From assembly GCA_019113005.1 (NCBI GenBank), contig DXIE01000028.1, positions 1-64,000 of the forward strand: 64,000 nucleotides of DNA, in the 5' to 3' direction. The DNA comes from Candidatus Butyricicoccus avistercoris (GTDB taxonomy: Bacteria > Bacillota > Clostridia > Oscillospirales > Butyricicoccaceae). Both the position numbers and the translations under genes were made by a program. The notes beneath the pieces are model-generated. The model was not told where the DNA came from and searched no databases. It saw nothing but the letters and a program-made list of their open reading frames with translations. Shown in pieces: positions 37,291 to 45,617 of the stretch. Position 1 is the stretch's first letter. Every line of letters begins with the position of its first letter.

Positions 37291-37572
37291 AAAAAAAGCC
37301 CTTGCCTCTTAAGAGACAAAGACCAAAAGCTCTGCGGTACCACTCTCATTGTCGTGCCAGACACGACCCCTCAGCAACATTCAAAAACAATGAATGTAAA
37401 CCTTTTAACGGTGGTAAACCGTCTGTGCTTAGTCGGAAATCAATCTTTTCAGCTCAGCCGTTCACGAGCGACTTTCACACAAAACCGTTACCATCTCACA
37501 CCAAACGATGGCTCTCTGCAAACTCAAGTTATTATGTTACTTACTCGGTCATCACATTTATAATCTGTAATT
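37291..37572 (-). promoter_or_regulatory. T-box riboswitch leader of the ilv operon
   Basis: A T-box leader reads uncharged tRNA. The antiterminator T-box core TGGTACC is at 37342-37336, with GAG before and GCAGAG after. The competing terminator is CTTTGTCTC (37321-37313) paired with GAGGCAAGG (37308-37300) plus seven T (37297-37291). Stem I apical elements are visible (AGAGAGCC, then TTTGGTGTGA). In the specifier loop the triplet GTC at 37472-37470 follows GTGAAA and precedes a purine and the CTCG arm that pairs with CGAG, suggesting valine; CTC (leucine) one step downstream is the alternative. The variable base T in TGGTACC fits a tRNA with discriminator A. Confidence 0.88.
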
Positions 37573-37578
37573 ATTTTC

Positions 37579-37607
37579 ATTATAATCACTAAGCTTTGAA
37601 TTGTCAA
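37579..37607 (-). promoter_or_regulatory. Strong sigma-A promoter of the ilv operon
   Basis: A perfect TTGACA (37607-37602) and TATAAT (37584-37579) are separated by 17 nt on the minus strand, directly upstream of the T-box leader. Confidence 0.92.
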
Positions 37608-37710
37608 CTATATTCTTTTATTTTTACACTAGCAACATATAAACCGAATATTTTACTTATTTTTAGGAAATAATTATATAAAATATGTGTTTATTAAGGT
37701 GGTTTTATAC

Positions 37711-38385
37711 ATGGCGATTTCGCTTATACGCACACTTCTTTTATATTTTCTTGTAACCGTAGCTTTAAGGCTTATGGGTAAAAGACAAATTGGCGAGCTT
37801 GAACCTAGTGAGCTTGTTGTAACAATTTTAATTTCTGAGCTTGCAGCAATTCCTATGCAAGATGTAACTGTACCACTTTTTGCTGGTGTAATTCCTATGT
37901 TTTGTCTGGTCGCAATCGAAATTTTAACCTCTTTTATCTGTCTAAAAAGCCGAAAAGCTAGAAGGGCTTTCAACGGTCGTTCGGCTGTAATTATACGCCA
38001 TGGCAAATTAGAGCGAAAGAAAATGAGCGACCTTAGACTTACCACTGATGAGGTTTTAGAGGCTCTAAGACAAAACAATATTTCCTCACCTGCCGAGGTA
38101 AAATATGGTCTTATTGAGCCAAGTGGTCAGCTTTCTTATATACTTTATCCAAAATACCAACCTGTGACCGCTGAAATGATAGGTTATGAACCTGAGGCGA
38201 GCGGGCTTCCGCTTATAGTTATATCAGATGGAAAAATTATAAACGGAAATTTACGTCTTTTAAATTTAGATAGAGAAGATATAGAAAAACGTGTTAAAAA
38301 AGCAAACATACCATCTATATCTGATGTATTTTTAATGACGCTTGACGACTGCGGAAACCAGTTTATTCAGCGAAAGGAGTGCTAA
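37711..38385 (+). CDS. DUF421 (YetF-like) membrane protein
   Basis: A protein of about 224 residues with three N-terminal membrane helices (to about residue 80) and two cytoplasmic YetF-type beta domains (about 85-220). Family marks are RLMGKRQIGELEPSELVVTI and the GRSAVIIRHGKLERKKMSDL stretch. In Bacillus such proteins have been linked to spore or stress functions, but no activity is certain. I use the ATG at 37711, with AAGGTGG 8 nt upstream. The DUF4363 gene follows directly and the pair is often found together. Confidence 0.85.
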   Translation: MAISLIRTLLLYFLVTVALRLMGKRQIGELEPSELVVTILISELAAIPMQDVTVPLFAGVIPMFCLVAIEILTSFICLKSRKARRAFNGRSAVIIRHGKLERKKMSDLRLTTDEVLEALRQNNISSPAEVKYGLIEPSGQLSYILYPKYQPVTAEMIGYEPEASGLPLIVISDGKIINGNLRLLNLDREDIEKRVKKANIPSISDVFLMTLDDCGNQFIQRKEC

Positions 38386-38387
38386 TT

Positions 38388-38768
38388 TTGAAAAGAGTAA
38401 TAGCCGCTTGTTTTATATTATCTTTTCTTGTAACAGCTTGTTTTTTATCCTATAACTATATAGACAAAACAACAAATACTCTCTCTGAACATCTACAAAA
38501 AGCCTCAAAAGCTATAACTCAAAATGATTTTTTATCAGCTAATGAGCAAATGCAAAAAGTTTACAATCATTGGTCTGAAAGCTCATCTAAACTTAGCAGC
38601 CTTTGCAGACACAATGAAATTGATGATATAGAGCGATTATTTCAGCGTGCAAATCAAGCTGTGTTAAATCGGGATAAAAATGACTCGCTTGTGCAAATTA
38701 AAGAGCTTAATATGATGTTACTTCATTTGCCTGAAATGGAAACCCCATGTCTTTCAAATATATTATAA
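38388..38768 (+). CDS. DUF4363 family protein
   Basis: A 126-residue protein with an N-terminal membrane anchor (residues about 3-23) and an extracytoplasmic helical domain (about 30-126). The start is TTG at 38388, since AAGGAG is 8 nt upstream; the GTG at 38379 overlaps that SD. It follows the DUF421 gene by 2 nt, and the pairing supports a joint function, which is unknown. Its 3' end overlaps the convergent DUF1275 gene by 6 nt. Confidence 0.75.
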   Translation: MKRVIAACFILSFLVTACFLSYNYIDKTTNTLSEHLQKASKAITQNDFLSANEQMQKVYNHWSESSSKLSSLCRHNEIDDIERLFQRANQAVLNRDKNDSLVQIKELNMMLLHLPEMETPCLSNIL

Positions 38769-39425
38769 TTCATTTTCCCAGAACATCATAATAAATACAA
38801 TTAAAAGCACTAAAGAGCAAATTATAACCGAAAGTTCATTAAAATATTTAACTCCAAACACGCCAATAATAGCACCGATTATAAAATAAAATATAATCAT
38901 TAAATATTTTATAGCTTTACTAATCGCCTGTTTATCCTTGTCTATATACCATTTTGCTATTTGCTCGGTTGCAGAGCGTAAGTTACCCGTACACATGGTC
39001 GTAGCAAATGCACTTCCATGCACCTTTCTAAAAGTTTCTACTTGTAATGCACAAATAAAAGAAATAAGTGTATTTGCTATCATATTATGTTTTTGCGGCA
39101 GATATGCAACTATAATTACAAGAAAAATCTCAACTAATACCACAGCTTGACGCCAGTGAAATTTGCTTTGATATTTCCCGAAAAATCTTCGCATAACCTC
39201 AGCTATAAATACGCCAAGTGCAAAGGCGATAATAGGCACTAGATAATGCCCTACCAAATTCATTTTACCATTTGCTATATTTACTCCAAGTAACACTATA
39301 TTGCCAGTCTGTGCATTAGCAAATACACCACCTCGGCATAAATAACTATATGCATCAAAAAAACCGCCTATTATCGCCAGTAATGCACCTATTCTAAATG
39401 ACTCTGACATTTGTCTTTTTATCAA
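38763..39425 (-). CDS. DUF1275 (YoaK-like) membrane protein
   Basis: A 220-residue polytopic membrane protein with about six helices. The family motif is GALLAIIGGFFDAYSYLCRGG, followed by FANAQTGNIVLLG, typical of DUF1275. The function is unknown. I place the start at TTG 39425, with AGGGGTGA as SD; the 39464 start lies before this signal. It is convergent with DUF4363, overlapping by 6 nt, and no terminator is seen between them. Confidence 0.8.
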   Translation of the reverse strand: MIKRQMSESFRIGALLAIIGGFFDAYSYLCRGGVFANAQTGNIVLLGVNIANGKMNLVGHYLVPIIAFALGVFIAEVMRRFFGKYQSKFHWRQAVVLVEIFLVIIVAYLPQKHNMIANTLISFICALQVETFRKVHGSAFATTMCTGNLRSATEQIAKWYIDKDKQAISKAIKYLMIIFYFIIGAIIGVFGVKYFNELSVIICSLVLLIVFIMMFWENEL

Positions 39426-39481
39426 AATTATCACCCCTATTCCTATATTTTTTGATAATAACACTTACATTTATAAATGTC

Positions 39482-39514
39482 AAAAAAATCTCACCTGTTT
39501 TTTACAGGTGAGAT
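39482..39514 (-). terminator. Intrinsic terminator after the AGCS symporter gene
   Basis: A perfect 11-bp stem ATCTCACCTGT/ACAGGTGAGAT (39488-39498 and 39504-39514) is followed on the minus strand by seven T. Confidence 0.9.
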
Positions 39515-39521
39515 AATATTT

Positions 39522-40895
39522 TTATTTCATTATATCTTTGCCCTTTGCCGCTGCTGCAACAATGCCAGACAATGCAAGCAGAGCAATAAGGTTAGGAAAT
39601 ACCATAAGAGCATTAAATAAATCAGATAACTTCCAAACAAGTTCAACCTCCAAAGTCGAACCTACAACAATGAACAATACAACAATAGCTGCATAAATCT
39701 TTGTTGCCTTATTACCAAATAGGGCTTTAACATTGGTTTCACCGAAGAAATACCAACCGATAATAGTAGAAAACGCAAAGAACAGCATACAAATAGCGAT
39801 AAATATATTACCAAAGTTACCAAAACCACTAAAAGCAGATTGGAAAGCCGCCTGAGCCAGTGAAGTTCCTTGCAATGCCCCCTTAACATTTGGCTCAAGT
39901 AAACCAGATGTAAGAATAACAAGTGCAGTTAAAGTTAGCACGATAAATGTATCAATAAATACACCTACAATGGCAATAACGCCTTGGTCTTGAGGTTTTT
40001 CAACCTTTGCAAGAGCATGTGCATGAGGAGTTGAACCCATACCAGCCTCATTAGAGAATAGACCACGAGCAACACCATAACGCATAGCTTCTCTCACAGA
40101 AATACCAGCCGCACCACCTAAAATAGCCTGTGGGTCAAACGCTGCAACAAAAATAGACTGTATAGCACTAATTAAGTTTTCACGATTGATAATAAGAATA
40201 ATAACACAGCCAATAATATAAAAAGCTGCCATAATAGGTACTAGCTTTTCAGTTACAGATGCGATACGCTTAACGCCACCGATAAAAATAAAACCTGCAA
40301 TAACCGCACAAGCAATACCAATAGCGATTTTAGGAATACCAAACGCTGTTGAGCAAGCTGCACCAATAGAGTTTGACTGAACCATATTACCAGTAAAACC
40401 AAGTGCAAAAATAATAGCTAGTGAGAAAAAACCTGCTAAAAACTTGCCAAACTTACCAGTAAAACGTGCCTTAATATAATAAATTGGTCCACCCGTTACA
40501 TGACCTGTGTTATCTGTTGTCTTATACTTTTGAGCAAGCACTGCTTCACCATATATAGTTGACATACCAAAGAAAGCAGAAACCCACATCCAGAAAATAG
40601 CACCAGGGCCACCAGAATAAAGAGCTGTTGCACAGCCTGTAATATTACCAGTACCAACCTGAGCGGCAATAGCTGTTGTCAGTGCTTGGAATGATGACAT
40701 ACCTTCATGGTTTGCCTGTTCACCGTTTAGCGAAAAGCCGCCAAACATACGACGCATACCCTCACCGAATTTACGAACCTGCACAAAGCGTGTGCGGATT
40801 GTAAAAAAGATACCTGTGCCGACTAATAGAAATAACAACAAGTTATTCCATATAAAGTCGCTGACCATACTAATTTGTGCTGTTAATTGTTCCAT
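39522..40895 (-). CDS. Sodium:alanine/glycine symporter (AGCS family)
   Basis: A 457-residue AGCS (AgcS/AlsT-type) transporter with about ten membrane helices. Hallmarks are the N-terminal GTGIFFTIRTRFVQVRKF, the ALTTAIAAQVGTGNITGCAT segment, and GLFSNEAGMGSTPHAHA. It imports alanine or glycine with Na+. It is preceded by a tandem glycine riboswitch, so glycine is the probable substrate. It is monocistronic. Confidence 0.94.
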   Translation of the reverse strand: MEQLTAQISMVSDFIWNNLLLFLLVGTGIFFTIRTRFVQVRKFGEGMRRMFGGFSLNGEQANHEGMSSFQALTTAIAAQVGTGNITGCATALYSGGPGAIFWMWVSAFFGMSTIYGEAVLAQKYKTTDNTGHVTGGPIYYIKARFTGKFGKFLAGFFSLAIIFALGFTGNMVQSNSIGAACSTAFGIPKIAIGIACAVIAGFIFIGGVKRIASVTEKLVPIMAAFYIIGCVIILIINRENLISAIQSIFVAAFDPQAILGGAAGISVREAMRYGVARGLFSNEAGMGSTPHAHALAKVEKPQDQGVIAIVGVFIDTFIVLTLTALVILTSGLLEPNVKGALQGTSLAQAAFQSAFSGFGNFGNIFIAICMLFFAFSTIIGWYFFGETNVKALFGNKATKIYAAIVVLFIVVGSTLEVELVWKLSDLFNALMVFPNLIALLALSGIVAAAAKGKDIMK

Positions 40896-40922
40896 ACTTG
40901 ATTTCCTTTCTTACCCCTGCCG

Positions 40923-40961
40923 ACGAAAAAAAACACCAAACCACGCAAAAGCATGATTTGG
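40923..40961 (-). terminator. Expression-platform terminator of the glycine riboswitch
   Basis: On the minus strand CCAAATCATGC (40961-40951) pairs, with two G-T wobbles, with GCGTGGTTTGG (40946-40936) and is followed by T-rich sequence. It lies between the aptamers and the symporter start, about 30 nt upstream of the ATG. Confidence 0.85.
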
Positions 40962-41005
40962 CTCGGAAATCGAAAAAATTACACTTCACCCGTAATTTTT
41001 TCAAA

Positions 41006-41190
41006 CTCTGTCCTTTTGCCTGAGAGATTAGCGTTAATTTAACGCCTTGCACCTTCGGCACTCATCTTATGAGCTTCTCCAGAGCCACATCTGTTCATAG
41101 TCCCCGTCATAAAAATGACACCTGAGAGTGTTACTCCTTCGGCAAGCATAAATTTTTATTATGCTCTTTTCCTACGAACTTCTTTTGTCG
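41006..41190 (-). promoter_or_regulatory. Tandem glycine riboswitch (two aptamers)
   Basis: Two glycine aptamer signatures occur in order on the minus strand. The first has GCCGAAGGAG and ACTCTCAGGTGTC, followed by a GACGGGG arm. The second has GGAGA, GCCGAAGGTGCAA and CTCTCAGGCAAAAGGACAGAG-like sequence (split here for length: CTCTCAGGCAAAAGG, then ACAGAG). These are the hallmark pairs. The region lies upstream of the terminator and the AGCS symporter. The exact ends are approximate. Confidence 0.93.
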
Positions 41191-41214
41191 GTATGAATTT
41201 TATTACTGTAAGGT

Positions 41215-41243
41215 AACATAACATACACAATTTATATTGTCAA
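41215..41243 (-). promoter_or_regulatory. Sigma-A promoter upstream of the glycine riboswitch
   Basis: A TTGACA (41243-41238) and TATGTT (41220-41215) pair with 17-nt spacing on the minus strand. Confidence 0.8.
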
Positions 41244-41385
41244 TACGATTGTGAACTTTTTGTAAAACTCCATAGTAAATTATACATTATTCGCCAAAAA
41301 ATATGCAATTATTATGTTTTTTAGCGAATAATCAATCAATAAAACTCGATTTTTAAACTATTCGGTATTTTATAGTAAAAAACTA

Positions 41386-41394
41386 TGATATAAT
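41386..41394 (+). promoter_or_regulatory. Extended -10 promoter for the flavodoxin-fold gene pair
   Basis: TATGATATAAT, with TG one base before TATAAT (41389-41394), is an extended -10. The -35 is weak. It lies 22 nt upstream of the ATG at 41417; the gap 41244-41385 holds no other recognised element. Confidence 0.45.
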
Positions 41395-41416
41395 TAATCT
41401 ATAAAGGAGTGATTTA

Positions 41417-41902
41417 ATGAACGAATACTGGATTACAGATATAACATTAGATAAACCACAGAATGTAGATATGGTTTATGCACCTAAAGGTGTTGCACGA
41501 TGCACAGGCTGTTTTGGGTGTTGGCTCAAAACACCAAGTGAATGTGTAATGCATGACGGTAAACAAGGTATAGGAGAAATGCTTACAAACAGAGAAACTG
41601 TCAGAATTATAAGTAAAATAACTTATGGGGGATTTTCTGCACCTGTTAAAAGAGTGCTAGACCGCAGTATTTCTGGTGTACTTCCATTTTTCTCAAAACG
41701 TCATGGCAGAATGCACCATGCAGTAAGATATGATACCAAACCAACTTTTTATATAACTTTTTATGATTGCTCTGAGCTTTCTGAGGAAGAAAAAGAGCTT
41801 GCTAAACGTGCGGCAACAGCTATGGCTATAAATATGAACTGTAAAGAATGTACAGTAAATTTTATTGATAAAAATATATGCACATTGGAGGATATAATTT
41901 GA
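41417..41902 (+). CDS. Flavodoxin-fold NAD(P)H-dependent FMN reductase family protein
   Basis: A 161-residue protein with the motifs CTGCFGCWLKTPSECVMHDG (35 residues in), ISKITYGGFSAPVKRVLDRS, and ILPFF-type sequence as in the iron-sulphur flavoprotein/FMN reductase superfamily. It starts at an ATG with AAAGGAGTGA SD, and its N-terminus is short compared with classic members, with no GSPR phosphate loop. The downstream gene holds a related fold with an N-terminal strand like the phosphate-binding region. The two genes overlap by 4 nt, so a complex is plausible. The electron acceptor is unknown. Confidence 0.7.
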   Translation: MNEYWITDITLDKPQNVDMVYAPKGVARCTGCFGCWLKTPSECVMHDGKQGIGEMLTNRETVRIISKITYGGFSAPVKRVLDRSISGVLPFFSKRHGRMHHAVRYDTKPTFYITFYDCSELSEEEKELAKRAATAMAINMNCKECTVNFIDKNICTLEDII

Positions 41903-42633
41903 AAACCGTTTTTATAAATTTAACCCCCAAAAAGAGAAACAGCATGTCAGGTTATTTACTTAGAACAACAGAGTTATTTACCAAAGGCGAATGTGTCACC
42001 ATAAATTATCGCGGCGGTGCAGATGATAAAAAAATACTTTCTGAACTTGAAAACGCACAAAATCTTGTTTTTGTAACCCCTTTATATGTTGATGGCTTGC
42101 CTTCACATGTTTTAGAGCTTTTGCAAAGGCTTGAAAATCTTGTTCCAAAAGAGCTTAATGTTTATACTCTTTGTAACTGTGGTTTTTATGAAGGTGAACA
42201 ATGTGAGCTTGCACTGAATATGTTTAAAATATGGTGTAAACACTCAGGCACTAATTTTTGTGGCGGACTTGGGTTAGGTGCAGGTGAAATGCATCGTGTT
42301 TTGAGATGGAATATACCTATTTCTGCAATATCTGCTGTTTTAGGCGGTTTATCACTTGCTTTTCATTTCCATACTCTTGGTATTTCCCTACTTTGGAATG
42401 CTTTTGGATTTATCTTCTTTTGGTTTATTTTTAGCCTTAATATGTTTTTATCCGCACGAAAAATTGCAAAAAGTATAACTAAGTCTAAAAATCATGGGCT
42501 TTGTTATAGCACAGTAAGTTTTTGCCCATCTTGGCTTTTTACATTTCTTGCAAGTGGATACTGGATACTTAGAGCCTTTTTCTTTCATGGTATACCTTTC
42601 TGGAAAATATTCAAACGTTACAATTTGAAGTAA
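41899..42633 (+). CDS. Flavodoxin-fold protein with C-terminal membrane segments
   Basis: A protein of about 244 residues. The N-terminal half has a beta-1/phosphate loop-like KTVFINLTPKKRNSMSGYLL and VFVTPLYVDGLPSHVLELLQ, typical of NAD(P)H-dependent FMN reductases. The C-terminal part has two hydrophobic helices (near residues 145-190) and a WIL-RAFFFHGIPFWK tail. It starts at TTG 41899, with GGAGG 7 nt upstream; the TTG overlaps the TGA stop of the previous gene. It is probably a membrane-associated partner of that protein. Confidence 0.65.
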   Translation: MKTVFINLTPKKRNSMSGYLLRTTELFTKGECVTINYRGGADDKKILSELENAQNLVFVTPLYVDGLPSHVLELLQRLENLVPKELNVYTLCNCGFYEGEQCELALNMFKIWCKHSGTNFCGGLGLGAGEMHRVLRWNIPISAISAVLGGLSLAFHFHTLGISLLWNAFGFIFFWFIFSLNMFLSARKIAKSITKSKNHGLCYSTVSFCPSWLFTFLASGYWILRAFFFHGIPFWKIFKRYNLK

Positions 42634-42737
42634 TTGATTGCATATAGGTTACAATAATATATACTTAGGTGTAATTTTAAAATTTGCATGATACAATATC
42701 ATAGATAATAAGAGCTTATATAAATGAGGTGATTAAA

Positions 42738-43259
42738 ATGAAAAAAAGAACAGTAGCTCTAGTAATTGCCTGCACACTTACAATTACATCTGGTTGTATG
42801 CCACAAAATGGTGAGCCTGATAATTCGACTGTTGACATACAAACAACCACACCTGCAACTGAATACGAAAAAGTATCTATTTATCTACCCGATGAAAACG
42901 CACAAAACTTAGTTAGCAAAGAGGTGCAAATAGAAAAAAATGATGAGCCAATGGTTGAGCTTGTTCAGGCACTTGTAACAGAAAAGGCTTTGCCTGCTGG
43001 TACAGAGGTCGAAAAATGGTCAGTATCAAAAGATGATGCACCTGCTGTTATACTTGACCTTAACAAGGCTTTTGCTGATGGTATTTTAAATTCGGGTTCA
43101 ACAGGTGAATTAATGATGCTTGGCAGTCTTATAAACACCGTTTGGAAGTATTTTGAACCTGCATCAATCACTTTAAACGTTGATGGCGAGCCACTTGAAA
43201 CAGGGCATAATATCTATGATACACCTTTTACTTCTCCAATTAGTCTGACAAACGAATAA
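42738..43259 (+). CDS. GerMN-domain lipoprotein
   Basis: A 173-residue lipoprotein with a signal peptide ending in the lipobox TITSGC (Cys at about residue 20 after the chosen start). A single GerMN domain follows (ISIYLPDENAQNLV-like, EPMVELVQALV, then LDLNKAF and LGSLINTV). GerMN domains are named from spore germination protein GerM and occur widely in envelope lipoproteins; a role in spores is not shown. The ATG at 42738 has a GAGGTGA SD. A terminator follows. Confidence 0.85.
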   Translation: MKKRTVALVIACTLTITSGCMPQNGEPDNSTVDIQTTTPATEYEKVSIYLPDENAQNLVSKEVQIEKNDEPMVELVQALVTEKALPAGTEVEKWSVSKDDAPAVILDLNKAFADGILNSGSTGELMMLGSLINTVWKYFEPASITLNVDGEPLETGHNIYDTPFTSPISLTNE

Positions 43260-43267
43260 AAAATTTT

Positions 43268-43292
43268 TCCCACATTTAATGTGGGATTTTTT
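43268..43292 (+). terminator. Intrinsic terminator after the GerMN lipoprotein gene
   Basis: TCCCACAT (43268-43275) pairs with ATGTGGGA (43279-43286) around TTA and is followed by a T-run. Confidence 0.88.
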
Positions 43293-43386
43293 ATTTTTAT
43301 GGAACTTTATAAAATTACCCTCGTCTATATAAACAGAACAAAGAAAAACCATATCTTTTACTTATAAAATAAGGAGATGTTATATT

Positions 43387-44178
43387 ATGAAAAAGAAAAT
43401 TGCATTTTTACTAGCCATTGCTATGTTAACCGTTAGCCTAGCTGCTTGCGGCAGTGAGAAAAAAGAAAATGACAAATCAAATTTAAATTCAAATATTAGC
43501 TCATCTGCTGGTGATGTATCCGAGGACACTTCTTCTTCATCAAGCACACCAGATAAAAGTGATGGTGCTACAAGTTCTACACCTATAACCGATGATAATA
43601 TAGCTAACACCCCTGCTCAGTCAACTGAAACTACACAGCCAGAGCAAAACCAAACTGCACAACAACCAACAACCAAACCACAAGAAAAACCTGTCACCCC
43701 TCCAGCAAATAATAATAACAATAATACTCAAACAAAACCTCAGCAGCCTTCAAACCCTGCACCTCAGCCAACTCCAGAAACCCCAGCTAAATCCCCTGCT
43801 GTAAGCGATATTGCAGCAGCTATTGACAAGGCTCTAGGTGTTGATGCTAACTTTATGTCATTTACTGCTGATGACGTAGCTTTAAACTATGGAATTGGTT
43901 CATCAAGCATGGCTGAATTTGTCGGCAAAATGCCAATGATGAGTGTAAAGGCTACCGAATATCTTGTTGTAAAGGCAGCTGATGGTCAAGTTGATGCAGT
44001 TAAAAACGGTATGATAAAACGTCAAGCAGACCTTGATGCACAGTGGAAACAGTATCTTCCAGAGCAATATGAGCTAGTTAAAAACTATAAGCTTGTTGCT
44101 AATGGCAATTATGTACTGTTTGTAATCGGTGATAATGCAGATGGTGCTGTTGAAACATTTAACTCAATGACCAAGTAA
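43387..44178 (+). CDS. DUF4358-type lipoprotein with low-complexity linker
   Basis: A 263-residue lipoprotein: signal peptide with the lipobox SLAAC (Cys at about residue 21), then a Ser/Thr/Pro/Gln/Asn-rich linker (about 25-135), and a C-terminal domain (about 138-263) with DIAAAIDKALGVDANF and GNYVLFVIGDNADGAVE, which fits DUF4358. The linker probably spans the wall. The gene precedes an MBOAT acyltransferase and a DHHW protein, a neighbourhood in which DUF4358 proteins are often seen. Confidence 0.75.
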   Translation: MKKKIAFLLAIAMLTVSLAACGSEKKENDKSNLNSNISSSAGDVSEDTSSSSSTPDKSDGATSSTPITDDNIANTPAQSTETTQPEQNQTAQQPTTKPQEKPVTPPANNNNNNTQTKPQQPSNPAPQPTPETPAKSPAVSDIAAAIDKALGVDANFMSFTADDVALNYGIGSSSMAEFVGKMPMMSVKATEYLVVKAADGQVDAVKNGMIKRQADLDAQWKQYLPEQYELVKNYKLVANGNYVLFVIGDNADGAVETFNSMTK

Positions 44179-44186
44179 ATTTCATT

Positions 44187-44219
44187 TAGAGGGCGGGCTT
44201 ACTGTCCGCTCTTTTTTAT
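44187..44219 (+). terminator. Terminator-like hairpin between the DUF4358 gene and the MBOAT gene
   Basis: AGAG/CTCT and CGG/CCG pair, with bulged G residues, around a short loop, followed by six T. The pairing is imperfect, so termination may be partial. Confidence 0.5.
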
Positions 44220-44235
44220 AGGGGGTTTTTTATAT

Positions 44236-45600
44236 ATGGTTTTTAGCAGTATGACATTTTTATTTGCCTATCTGCCTATAACGCTTGCATTATATTTTAT
44301 ATGTCCATTATGGCTTAGAAATCCTATGCTTTTAATAGCTAACCTTATATTTTATGGTTGGGGCGAGCCTAAATATATAATTATAATGTTTGCATCTATA
44401 ATGATTGATTATATACATGGCTTTTTAATTGAAAAATACCGCTCAAACGATAAACTTGCACGAAAATTTGTTGCATCATCGGTAATTTTTAATTTAGCAC
44501 TGTTATTTTTCTTTAAGTATTGGGACTTTTTAGCCTCTCAGTTTGGCTTGCCTGTTTTGGGTGTTCCACTGCCTCTCGGTATCTCATTTTACACATTCCA
44601 AACTATGTCATATTCTATTGATGTTTATAGAGGCGAAGCTCAAAGGCAAACAAACCTTATTAAATTCGGTGTGTTCGTAACACTTTTCCCTCAGCTTATC
44701 GCAGGCCCTATTGTGCGTTATAAAGATATTGCCGACCAACTCACCGAAGGCGTAAAAACTATAATAAAAGATGTAAGCGAAGGTGCAAAACTTTTCACTG
44801 TTGGTTTATGTAAAAAAGTGCTACTTGCAAATAGCATAGGTAAGCTTTGGGAGGTTTTACAGACAAATCCTGATTTATCTGTTGTTGGTGCTTGGCTTGG
44901 TGCAATCGCCTTTTCATTCCAGATTTATTTTGACTTTGCAGGTTATAGTGATATGGCTTGTGGTTTAGGCAGAATGTTAGGCTTTACTTTCCCACAAAAC
45001 TTTAACTATCCATATATAGCAAAGTCTATAACCGATTTTTGGCGTAGATGGCATATGACACTTGGTAGTTGGTTTCGTGAATATGTTTATATCCCGCTCG
45101 GTGGTAATCGTGTAAACGGCTTTAGAAAGTATTTTAATATAATGGTCGTTTGGGCACTCACTGGTTTTTGGCATGGTGCTGACTGGAACTTTATTGTTTG
45201 GGGTATATACTTTGGTGTGCTTTTAATTTTAGAAAAGCAAATATTTATGAAGTTTTTGCCTAAACTGCCCGCTTTTATTCAGCACATATATACCCTTATT
45301 TTAATTGTCATTTCCATGGCAATTTTTGCAACTCCTCAGTATTTTATCGAATATCTTTCAAAAATGTTTGGTAATGCACCATTATTTAATGCTATGACCG
45401 AGTATTATTTAATAAGTTATTTACCTACTTTTATTATTTTAATTATTGCCGCTACCCCTCTGCCTAAAAAATTGTTTAATAAACTTCCTGAAAAAGCAAG
45501 AGATAGTTTAAGCACAATTTTAATGGTTTGCGGAATAGCTATGACAATTTCTTTCTTGGTATCTGATAGTTATAACCCATTTTTATATTTTAGATTTTAG
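44236..45600 (+). CDS. MBOAT family O-acyltransferase (AlgI-like)
   Basis: A 454-residue membrane-bound acyltransferase with about 11 helices. Family marks are YTFQTMSYSIDVYRGE, PQLIAGPIVRYKDI, FWRRWHMTLGSWFREYVYIP and the catalytic His in TGFWHGADWNFIVWG. MBOAT proteins of this type transfer acyl groups across the membrane to surface polysaccharides, working with an AlgJ/AlgX-type partner. The next gene encodes such a DHHW protein, 17 nt downstream. The polymer acetylated is not known. Confidence 0.92.
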   Translation: MVFSSMTFLFAYLPITLALYFICPLWLRNPMLLIANLIFYGWGEPKYIIIMFASIMIDYIHGFLIEKYRSNDKLARKFVASSVIFNLALLFFFKYWDFLASQFGLPVLGVPLPLGISFYTFQTMSYSIDVYRGEAQRQTNLIKFGVFVTLFPQLIAGPIVRYKDIADQLTEGVKTIIKDVSEGAKLFTVGLCKKVLLANSIGKLWEVLQTNPDLSVVGAWLGAIAFSFQIYFDFAGYSDMACGLGRMLGFTFPQNFNYPYIAKSITDFWRRWHMTLGSWFREYVYIPLGGNRVNGFRKYFNIMVVWALTGFWHGADWNFIVWGIYFGVLLILEKQIFMKFLPKLPAFIQHIYTLILIVISMAIFATPQYFIEYLSKMFGNAPLFNAMTEYYLISYLPTFIILIIAATPLPKKLFNKLPEKARDSLSTILMVCGIAMTISFLVSDSYNPFLYFRF

Positions 45601-45617
45601 GTGGTGAATTTTTTATA

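Noticed and set aside
43380..43610. Minus-strand frame opposite the DUF4358 lipoprotein linker
   Set aside because: It mirrors the Ser/Asp-rich low-complexity linker; no SD or domain.
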